Below are positions 18,790-25,495 of a DNA stretch of 25,495 nucleotides, piece by piece; position 1 is the first letter of the stretch; the number at the start of each line of letters is the position of its first letter. Source of the DNA: Chara braunii. Lineage: Eukaryota; Streptophyta; Charophyceae; Charales; Characeae. Under the pieces are notes generated by a model, which did not search any database, was not told where the DNA came from, and was given only the letters and a program-made list of their open reading frames with translations. Where the stretch lies: contig BFEA01000213.1 in NCBI GenBank assembly GCA_003427395.1, positions 196,511-222,005 of the forward strand, in the 5' to 3' direction. A program made the translations under genes and the position numbers.

Positions 18790-18800
18790 AAAGGAGGGAG
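18790..18800 (+). promoter_or_regulatory. polypurine tract (element 2)
   Basis: AAAGGAGGGAG directly precedes the 3' LTR, the expected place for plus-strand priming. Confidence 0.85.
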
Positions 18801-19959
18801 TGCAAGGATTTTACCCCTTGGCATACCTGCATAGGGCCCTTGCAGCAAACCCGTGCCCGCCCTAAGTGAAGGCGGGCCCCTGAATCTCTCGTCAATGTTT
18901 GCAAATCTTGTTGGGCGCCAGACAGTTGCCACGCAGCAGTTGGTTACATCCGCCTTGCTCGTGACAATCCAAAATATTCGCAAGCCTTCCAGGCTCTTCC
19001 AGCAACGAGGTGAAAGTGGCGTACACCGCACGTTTGTGCCTGGGCATGCCTAACCAATTCGGTCCCAGCCCACTGTCTGAACGGGCCTGGGCGTCAATTT
19101 TTGCAAATCTTGTTGGGCGCCAGACAGTTGCCACGCAGCAGTTGGTTACATCCGCCTTGCTCATGACAATCCAAAATATTCACAAGCCTTCCAGACTCTT
19201 CCAGCAATGTGGTGAAAGTGGCGTACACCGCACGTTTGTGCCTGGGCATGCCTAACCAATTCGGTCCCAGCCCACTGTCTGAACGGGCCTGGGCGCAGAC
19301 ACTTTGGCTGACAGTGAAGCTACTGGAAACTTGGTCCCGGCGGCAGAGAGCAGGCATTGTGCCCACACTTTTGATATAGGAAGTGCCAGGAGCAGGGGGC
19401 GGCATTCGGGCACTTGGTAGCGGGCGGCAGCTCTGCTGGAGCGAATGCTCGCGTGTTGCTGCTAGCGCCGGTGCAGATGCAAGAGTGCGGCCGCTTGGTA
19501 GAAAGGTGCTGCAAAGTGGCAGCACCATAACTTGGCCCCCATAGCCAGGCCAGCTTGGAGAAGGTCAGCGGAGGTGGTGGTGATCTTCGTGTTTGGGAAA
19601 GACGTGGGTGTAGAAGTTGAGGGTGAGCGAGATAGGGAGAGAGATGAGGACAGTTATGTGAGGGCACATACCTGGTCTTGGCGATGGTCTACAGGGTCGA
19701 CATCAGCATGTACTTCGGTTGCTGCTGCTGACGTCAAATAGTTGCTTGTCATTTCACTGCAAGTTGTGTAGCTGTAGGATAGTAGCCAGGAGGAGAAAGA
19801 GCTACAAGTGCATTGTTGGTGGTGGCGAGTAGATACTTTGGTTCTCCTTCGGTGCTGTATCTTACAATTCTGCTTTCTGGACAGAATTAGACTATCTGGC
19901 GTTTGATGTGATTTGCAATCTGAAGTTCTGTTATGTTGCTATCGCTCATTCTCCTTGCA
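18801..19959 (+). repeat. 3' LTR of element 2
   Basis: It starts TGCAAGGATTTTACCCC and ends CTCCTTGCA, flanked by the PPT on the left and TATG on the right. At 1159 bp it is the longest family member here because of a 202-bp internal tandem duplication. The distal third (from about 19677) aligns with the 5' LTR 9442-9734. Confidence 0.9.
18892..19295 (+). repeat. 202-bp tandem duplication within the 3' LTR
   Basis: Units 18892-19093 and 19094-19295 both start TCAAT(G/T)TTTGCAAATCTTG and end GGGCCTGGGCG, with few differences. The homologous LTRs at 7043-8083 and 20887-23540 have one copy. Confidence 0.93.
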
Positions 19960-19963
19960 TATG
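19960..19963. repeat. right target-site duplication of element 2 (TATG)
   Basis: Matches 9354-9357 at the other end of element 2. Confidence 0.7.
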
Positions 19964-20644
19964 CGCTGCAAGTATGGTAAAGACATCCTTATGAATTCTC
20001 GACACATTCAAAGCCTTCATGATCTAATAAAATGTGGCAAAGGACATGCTCAAACATCAAAAACGGCACGCCAGGCTAACACCGACTGAAACAATCAATA
20101 CATGGTTGTGAAGCGCATTCATTTAAACAGAAAAAATGAGGAAGGCAGACTACTGAACATACTGGGAAACGTGTCAGGCTCCGGAGTACAGCCACTGCCG
20201 CATTGACCGATGTAGCTGGTTCATCAGCAGATCCTGCATCGCTGTCTCCAGACGAGCGAGGACGGTATCGACCTGGTACCTATATCACTCCACTCAAATC
20301 AGATGAAAGCAAAAAGGAGCACATGAATATACCACTCAAGATAACAATATTATGATGGGCCAAAATTATGAACTTAACCAACTTTGGGCCCGCATTCAGA
20401 AATGCAAGGTTCCTTGACATTAAATATATACCTGCACAAAGGCTCGACCGGCAAGCCATGTGGCCAGGCGTCATGCCTGAAGAGGCTGGGAATTGTTTCT
20501 GAAGGGCAGTCCAAATCCGCGCTCTTCTTTGTTTTTCAGTGTTGTTGCAGGTTCGGGTGGTAGGGGGGTAAGAGTGGTATAAATGGTCTGAAGGGAGGTG
20601 TCTTAGTTAGACTTGTTCATATCTTCCATGCAATGAGGACATCT
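19964..20644. other. spacer between element 2 and the inverted-repeat element
   Basis: AT-rich DNA free of LTR homology. A TCCAAATCCGC motif at about 20509 resembles one at about 17532 in the hAT-like element. A speculative minus-strand terminal exon is listed separately. Nothing else supported. Confidence 0.4.
20176..20275 (-). CDS. possible 3' terminal exon of an unknown gene
   Basis: On the minus strand, after a candidate acceptor (GGTACCAG) near 20276, an open frame encodes about 32 residues (VDTVLARLETAMQDLLMNQL and following) and ends in TGA. A candidate donor CAG/GTATAT lies upstream near 20432/20431, but the upstream frame in matching phase soon meets a stop. The amphipathic, helix-like composition is suggestive only. 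No family recognised and no start present. It could be chance. Confidence 0.2.
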
Positions 20645-20871
20645 GAGGCCACCCTCAGCCAAAACTGGTTTGCGTGTGTGTTAGTCCCCGGGTGACCTGG
20701 CTGGCGGAAGGTGGCCCTGGTACCCTTCCAGACGGCCGGGGGAGGGTCCCAGGCGATCCCAGCACATAATATGTTTAGCAATAGAAAATTTAAAAAAAAT
20801 CAAAAAAATCCGGGAAAAAAATATGTCGTGTAAAATTACAATACAAACGACTTTTGGCTGAGGGCCACCTC
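20645..20871. mobile_element. candidate 227-bp inverted-repeat (MITE-like) element
   Basis: The left end (from GAGG at 20645, through CCCTCAGCCAAAA) and the right end (TTTTGGCTGAGGG...CCTC ending 20871) form a 28-bp terminal inverted repeat with about 23 matches. No coding frame. No convincing target duplication was found, so the exact ends and superfamily are open. Confidence 0.55.
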
Positions 20872-20893
20872 GAAATTCCTTGTTAATGCAAGG

Positions 20894-20901
20894 GTTTGAT
20901 C
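20894..20901. repeat. first copy of 8-bp target duplication GTTTGATC
   Basis: GTTTGATC occurs at 20894-20901, 21515-21522 and 22557-22564, bracketing and separating E1 and E2. In the uninterrupted LTRs of element 2 the same position reads ATTTTACC. Confidence 0.93.
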
Positions 20902-21514
20902 CATGGCTACGCCGGACCCGGACCCGGACATTTCCAGACATGGAACCGGACCCGTGTCCGGTAGTTTCCGGACGTCCGGAATTCCGGACATTTCCGGACC
21001 TCTGGACATGGGGGGATCCAGGCGGTCCGGATGTCTGGACAGGTCCGGAAAATGTCCGGACCATTAAAAAAAAAAAAAAAAAACCCTGAAAAAAAAGTAT
21101 GTTATGCACTTTTGCCTCAGAGTCATGTCAGAGTTCCTAACCAAACTTGAGTTAAAAGTCAAAAACTATAAAAAGCTTAAAAAAAGACTTAAAAAAGTTA
21201 AAAAAACTAATAAAAGGTAATGAATTATTCATAATAAAAAACTTGGGGTTGTCTAATAAATTATTATAGAGAGAGAGCATGTCCGGACCCCCCAAAAAAG
21301 CATAAACGGGCCTGAAAAACCCTCAAAACAATTTTGGCTCCTCAATGGGGAAGGGTCCTGGACCGTTTTTTTTTTTTTTTTTTTTCCTCGAAATTTGGCA
21401 GATCCGGACCGTCTGGACCGGACGTCCGGGTTCCGGACCAAATCCGGACGTCCGGGTTCCGGACCAAATCCGGACCGTCTGGACGGCGGTCCGGACGTCC
21501 GGATCGTAGCCATG
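20902..21514. mobile_element. hAT-like non-autonomous element E1 (613 bp)
   Basis: It has perfect 10-bp terminal inverted repeats CATGGCTACG and GTTTGATC on both sides. Both subterminal regions (20910-21060 and 21400-21505) are packed with TCCGGA/GTCCGGAC motifs in both orientations. The interior is AT-rich with a poly-A run (21065-21083) and a poly-T run (21366-21385). No transposase. The hAT assignment rests on the 8-bp target duplication and short TIR. Confidence 0.85.
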
Positions 21515-21522
21515 GTTTGATC
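21515..21522. repeat. shared 8-bp duplication between E1 and E2
   Basis: GTTTGATC separates the right end of E1 from the left end of E2 with no extra base. Confidence 0.93.
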
Positions 21523-22556
21523 CATAGCTACGATCCGGACAGCCGGACAGGGATCCGGACTGACCGGTGTCCGGCGTCCGGTCCAGGTTTCCGGATCCTG
21601 GTCCGGATGGTGGGAAAATGGGGTCCCCCCACGTTGCGCCCCAAAACGAAAAAAGATCCTACTTTCAAAAACAGCACGTGTCCGAACGGGCGCCTGCAAC
21701 GACTCTGGGGCTTTGGCCCTGGCTGCACTACTCACCAAGTGCAAAATGAAAATGAATCTTCTGCTACAACATGGAAAGATACACCACCACATTTTCTGTC
21801 TTTTGTGCATATGTTGAGTAGTGGAGCCGATCTGTATGGCCGCTCTCCAACAGACCAATTTTTTTTCGTTTTTCTGTTGTTTTTTTTCCTTGTTTTTGGC
21901 AGATTGGCATGGCTTGCCCTTCCAACGCGTGCGCACCTTCCCAGGATTGCATGCTTTGTACATTCCAGCAAAAGACAAACAAGAAAAAAAGAAAGAAAAA
22001 CAAAACCGAATATGCCATTTTAAGAAAGAAAAAAACGGCCATCAGAAGAGGCCCCTGCAACAGGAGGGGGAGGGACTTTCTGTACCACGTTTCCCTCTGC
22101 CCGCCACTTGGCGGGTTCTCTAAGTTCTTTTTTTTGCCTATTTTTCACACGTTGGCTTTTTCACGTGACCGTTGGCAAAAAGCCAACGGCATTCCAACGG
22201 CCCTAGCCCACTTTGCACACCCACGACCTGTTGCAATACAGACCCAAGTTCGAATCCAGATACAATCAGATGACCAGAATGAAATAATTCTGAATTACCT
22301 GGGGCCGGTGATATAGCCAGTGCGGCCCAACGGCATAATTCAGCCTTCTGTTGCACACCCATGAACTGTTGAGATGCAGACCTGAGATCAGCATTCCCCC
22401 CACAGGGTTCCGGACAGGCATCTGGACAGGGGTTCCGGAACGGTCCGGATATTCCGGAATATTCCGGGTTTCCGGAAGTCCGGATGTCGCCGGGAAGTCC
22501 GGGGTCCGGGGTCCGGGGTCCGGATTCGGTCCGGAGTCCGGTCCGGCGTAGCTATG
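21523..22556. mobile_element. hAT-like non-autonomous element E2 (1034 bp)
   Basis: It has perfect 10-bp terminal inverted repeats CATAGCTACG, one base different from E1, with GTTTGATC on both sides. Subterminal TCCGGA-rich blocks lie at 21530-21610 and 22405-22550. The interior holds about 0.8 kb of unrelated DNA, including an internal repeat at about 22183-22258 and 22326-22400. Open frames inside (for example 21334-22023) have low-complexity composition and no transposase motifs. Confidence 0.85.
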
Positions 22557-22564
22557 GTTTGATC
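22557..22564. repeat. third copy of 8-bp target duplication GTTTGATC
   Basis: It directly follows the right end of E2. The LTR of element 3 resumes at 22565. Confidence 0.93.
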
Positions 22565-23543
22565 CCTCGGCGTAACCGCATAAGGCCTTGCATCAGGCAC
22601 AAGCCCGCCCTAAGTGAAGGCGGGCCTCTGAACTTGTCAATTTTTGCAAATCTTGGTCGGTGCCAGACAGTTGCCACGCGCCAGTTGGTTACATCCGCCC
22701 TGCTAGTGAGAATCCACAATATTCCTGAGCCTTCCAGGCTCTTCAAACAACGTGGTCGAAGCAGAGAGTATCACCCGCTTGCATCTGGGTGGTTGGGCAT
22801 GCCTAACCAATTTCATCCCAGGCCACTGTCTGAACGGGCCCAGGCACATACACTTTGGCTGAGACTGAAGCTACAGGGAAAATCGGTCTCACAGATCGGG
22901 GGCAAAGCAAAGCGCCCGCCACTTTCCATATAAGAAAGGGCCGAGCGCGAGGACAGGCATTCGGGCACTTGCAAATTTGCGGCAGAGCCACTTGAGTGTG
23001 TTCTAGGGGGCTGCTGCTTGCGCTGGGCAAGGGGTTCACGCACGCGCAGTCATGTAAGGCAGGGTGCTGCCATAACCCAGCTTCCATAGCTGGCTGGGTT
23101 TGGCTTACAGCAAGGGGTAGCGGTCGTCTTCGTGCATGAGGGAGAAGACGTGGGTAGAAAAGACGAGGGAGAGCGAGAGAGAGATGAGGAGGAGGATGTG
23201 AGGGCTCATACCTGGTCTTGGTGATAGTCTCCAAGGGTCGAAATCTTCAAGTACTTCGGTTCTGCTGCTGACGTCAGCAGTTGCATTGTCAATTCGTAGG
23301 CTGGTAGTAGCTGCGTGATAGTAGTCTGGGCAATGTGCGCCAAGTAGGAGAATGGTTCTGGATACTTATGTTGGTGATGGCGAGAGTATGCTCTCATTGA
23401 CACTCGGATTCAGTGTTTTGGTTCTCCAATGGTGTAATATTCGTGCAATTTTGCTTTCTGGACAGTATCAGACTTCCTGGCTTTCAATGTGATTTTGCAA
23501 TCTGAAATCTGTCATTTCGCTATTGCTCATTTTCCTTGCAATT

Positions 23544-23555
23544 TGGTATCGGAGC
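23544..23555 (+). promoter_or_regulatory. primer binding site (element 3)
   Basis: TGGTATCGGAGC lies three bases after the LTR end, identical to elements 1 and 2. Confidence 0.9.
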
Positions 23556-23740
23556 TGGTTAGAACTACTCTTGCTTGTTCTTCTCAATAGCTGTTTGGTG
23601 CTTCGCTGGTGAAGGTGGGGCAGTGATAATGCTTGGGCGTCCCACTGTTGAGTGGGCACTCCAGGAAGGCTATGTGGTGACACTCTGGTGTACGCTGGAT
23701 GATGAGAACTCGCTGATGTGGCATTTAAGTCGAGGTGGAA
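23556..23740 (+). other. leader start of element 3
   Basis: Homologous to 9750-9975 of element 2 (for example TGGATGATGAGA). It is interrupted at 23741 by repeat Z copy C and does not visibly resume afterwards, so the rest of element 3 is not in the window. Confidence 0.7.
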
Positions 23741-24860
23741 TGTAATGACCCGCCAAAACACAGACTGAGAACACTGCTGATTTCTGGGATTTGCCGCTGG
23801 AATGAATGCCTTGCTGAGATTCCCGCATTCTGCTGTGGTTTCCGAGTCTGTGTGTGTGTGCGTGCCTGCTGGTTTGTGTGCCTGTCTGAGTGCTTGTCGG
23901 CTGAGTGTGTGTGTGACCCGCAAGGGTACTTGTTGGTTGAAACTTGAAAGGCCCTGCAGGGCTGGTACTTACCTGTGGACGTGACTTTGAGGGTTGCAGC
24001 GGGGGTAGGCCCGCAACACTTAGAGCAGGGGGGAAAAACACTCAAGTAGCACGTAGGCCGGTACCACTCAAGTAGTGGTAGAAGTGTTGGGTACTGGAGG
24101 CCGAGCAGAAGAAGACAAAAAGTTGGCATTTTTAGAGGCCCAGTAGCGGTAGGATAGAGGTAGGCCGGTAACAGTCCAAGTAGCCTGAGTCTAGGGCCTG
24201 TCCGGACGATAGCAGAGCCTGCAATGATGTTTCCCTCCGAAAGGGAGGAGGTACCGGTTGCTGGGAGGCCGCTCGGCCTCGGAAGTCACCGCCCAGGAGA
24301 CCAGTAGGCCGCTATATCTTCTGGAGGAGCAACTAGCTCCTCTTCATTTGCTGTATGCAAGGATTGGCGACATGCTGCTGAGCCAAGCGCTGGACTTGTG
24401 CAGCGCTGGCTGGAGGTGAAGAGCAGCTGGGCGCTCAGCCTGGCTATGGCGAGCAGCCCAGTTTGAGGAGGAGGAAGAAGGGGGAGAAGGGGGCGAAGGA
24501 AGAGAGTGGCGAGGCACCTACCTGGGTATGGTGGACACCATTGTTGGACGCTGCATCTGGAAGGCCCCAGTTGGGGTAGTGCCGCACGAAGGAAGCTCGC
24601 GGCAGAGTCAGGCATGGCGGCTTAGTCAGCAGCGGCATAGCTGCCTTGGGTTGTCCTTTGGACAGGAGTGCAGCAACATAGTTGCTTTGTGTTGTCCTTT
24701 GCACACGAGGGCAGAGCCCTCAGTTGTCCGCCATAGCCTAGGCTTGAGAGAAGTGGAAGAAGGGGGGAAGCCATAGCTATGGTGGACCTATGGTGATGTC
24801 AGCAGTAAAGAGGGAACTTCGGACATTGATTCTGGTTCATCCACTCATTGTTATCCTTAA
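23741..24860 (-). mobile_element. repeat Z copy C, 5'-truncated
   Basis: On the minus strand it ends GGGTCATTACA at 23741, matching the GGTCCTTACA end of copies A and B. It is homologous through the CA-rich tail, the CAGGTAAGTACC donor-like site (23967-23975), the central part, and up to GAACCAGAATCAATGTCCGA (about 24820-24845). The first about 250 bp of the family (TGTTATGATCC end) are absent. The right edge is approximate. Confidence 0.75.
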
Positions 24861-25150
24861 CACTCTTTAAGTGAATAGCGGGCCTCGCTTAATGCTCCCG
24901 CGAGAAACCGCATCCAGTGTTGGGAAACGTCGCTAGACAGTTAGCCGCGGGCCCAACAGGGATCCTCCCAGTCGTTTGGGGCAGGCCAGTCGTCCGGCCT
25001 GATAGAACTTTCGGGAATCTGACGGCCGGATTCCCGAGAACTCTATGGGGCTGCTCATTTGCTTCGGCCGTCGGGTTGGCGGCCCGCTCATTCGGTTTGG
25101 CCCCCTCGGCGCTTCGCTCGCTGACGATCGACGTTCGCTTCGCTCGCGAG
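24861..25150. other. unassigned GC-rich segment
   Basis: Not homologous to the other repeats in the window. It contains a 9-bp-stem hairpin (25011-25037, CGGGAATC/GATTCCCG) and CG-rich repeats such as TTCGCTCGC near 25105-25148. No supported coding frame. Because an adapter follows at 25201, its linkage to the sequence on either side is uncertain. Confidence 0.4.
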
Positions 25151-25153
25151 ACA

Positions 25154-25200
<47 letters not shown>
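25150..25200. repeat. (AC)n-(AG)n compound microsatellite
   Basis: About ten AC repeats followed by about fifteen AG repeats, ending exactly at the adapter. Frames through it produce only Ser-Leu, Val-Cys or Arg-Glu runs. Confidence 0.95.
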
Positions 25201-25202
<2 letters not shown>

Positions 25203-25237
25203 GTCTCTTATACACATCTAGATGTGTATAAGAGACA
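25201..25237. other. Nextera mate-pair junction adapter (assembly contaminant)
   Basis: CTGTCTCTTATACACATCT, the 19-bp Tn5 mosaic end, is followed immediately by its reverse complement, lacking only the final base. This is the circularisation junction adapter of Nextera mate-pair libraries. It is technical and not biological. Translation gives the known contaminant peptide SYTHLDVYKRQ on the minus strand. Confidence 0.97.
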
Positions 25238-25495
25238 CGGACTGACCGGTGTCCGGCGTCCGGTCCAGGTTTCCGGATCCTGGTCCGGATGGTGGGAAAA
25301 TGGGGTCCCCCCACGTTGCGCCCCAAAACGAAAAAAGATCCTACTTTCAAAAACAGCACGTGTCCGAACGGGCGCCTGCAACGACTCTGGGGCTTTGGCC
25401 CTGGCTGCACTACTCACCAAGTGCAAAATGAAAATGAATCTTCTGCTACAACATGGAAAGATACACCACCACATTTTCTGTCTTTTGTGCATATG
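25238..25495. other. exact 258-bp duplicate of 21556-21813 (misassembly)
   Basis: Every base checked matches the E2 segment at a constant offset of 3682. It begins in the middle of E2, without its terminal repeat, right after the adapter. It should be read as a mate-pair read tail joined into the assembly and not as a second E2 copy. Confidence 0.93.

Larger units (their letters stand above)
9358..19959 (+). mobile_element. full-span Ty3/gypsy chromovirus-like element with nested insertions (element 2)
   Basis: The order is 5' LTR (9358-9734), PBS (9738-9749), leader, Gag, protease, RT remnant, RNase H, integrase, C-terminal chromodomain-like module, PPT (18790-18800) and 3' LTR (18801-19959), flanked by TATG. 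Nested inside are Z copies (10534-11807 and 13101-14356) and a hAT-like element (17379-17845). Without these the element is about 7.6 kb. Every domain carries stops, frameshifts or deletions, so it is an old inactive copy. Confidence 0.9.
20887..23540 (+). repeat. 5' LTR of element 3, interrupted by E1 and E2
   Basis: It starts TGCAAGG (20887-20893) and ends TTTTCCTTGCA (23540), followed by a PBS. After removing 20902-22564 the start aligns with the LTRs of element 2, including AACCGCATAAGGCC versus TACCTGCATAAGGCC and the CCCGCCCTAAGTGAAGGCGGGCC block. The net LTR is about 991 bp. No frames in it are credible genes. Confidence 0.85.

Noticed and set aside
18892-19667. Paired minus-strand frames of 83-144 residues in the 3' LTR
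   Set aside because: They are non-coding LTR sequence read through the tandem duplication. The frames are not conserved in the other LTRs.
21253-22123. Frames of 229 and 241 residues on opposite strands
   Set aside because: They cross the E1/E2 boundary or the poly-T tract, have low-complexity composition and show no transposase motif.
22240-22262. tRNA gene around GTTCGAATCC
   Set aside because: No cloverleaf or acceptor stem could be drawn around it. Only the B-box-like word is present.
24861-25150. Ribosomal RNA fragment suggested by high GC content
   Set aside because: No recognisable conserved rRNA core sequence was seen.
24889-25431. Minus-strand 173-residue frame and its neighbours across 25201-25237
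   Set aside because: They include the adapter-derived peptide SYTHLDVYKRQ and duplicated E2 sequence, so they are artefacts.

Overview
The window looks like nuclear DNA of a eukaryote, most likely from the green lineage (a land plant or streptophyte alga). The evidence is nested Ty3/gypsy chromovirus-type LTR retrotransposons with a plant-style primer binding site resembling the initiator-Met tRNA complement, hAT-like non-autonomous DNA transposons with 8-bp target duplications, and abundant microsatellites. No intact host gene and no prokaryotic operon was found. The species cannot be named from the sequence alone.

Layout. (1) 1-640 is AT-rich DNA with a poly-T tract and an array of hairpin-forming repeats. 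(2) 640-1947 is a plus-strand gag-protease fragment of a Ty3/gypsy element (element 0). (3) 1948-8083 is a minus-strand, 3'-truncated element (element 1) with 5' LTR, PBS, leader, gag, protease, reverse transcriptase and part of RNase H. (4) 8084-9357 is a spacer with an unrecognised, frameshifted coding remnant and a CT microsatellite. (5) 9358-19959 is an end-to-end plus-strand element (element 2) flanked by TATG target duplications. It is interrupted by two copies of a 1.25-kb LTR-like repeat (here called Z) and by a 467-bp hAT-like element inside integrase. (6) 19964-20886 is a spacer with a candidate 227-bp inverted-repeat element and a speculative terminal exon. (7) 20887-23740 is the 5' LTR, PBS and leader start of element 3. 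Its LTR was hit 14 bp from its start by two tandem hAT-like elements (E1, E2) that share one 8-bp target duplication. (8) 23741 to about 24860 is a minus-strand Z copy. (9) About 24861-25200 is unassigned GC-rich DNA ending in AC/AG microsatellites. (10) 25201-25237 is a Nextera mate-pair junction adapter, followed by 258 bp that exactly repeat part of E2. The last about 295 bases are therefore an assembly artefact.

All retrotransposon reading frames are decayed. Examples are stop codons, frameshifts, a YLDD-to-YLND change in the RT of element 1, an RT-core deletion in element 2, lost zinc-knuckle ligands and loss of the integrase Glu region. Nothing here looks mobile on its own. The most informative structures are the TSD-E1-TSD-E2-TSD array, the multi-copy Z repeat, the shared non-canonical PBS base and protease motif across elements, and the adapter-marked misassembly. 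I found no convincing new functional system.
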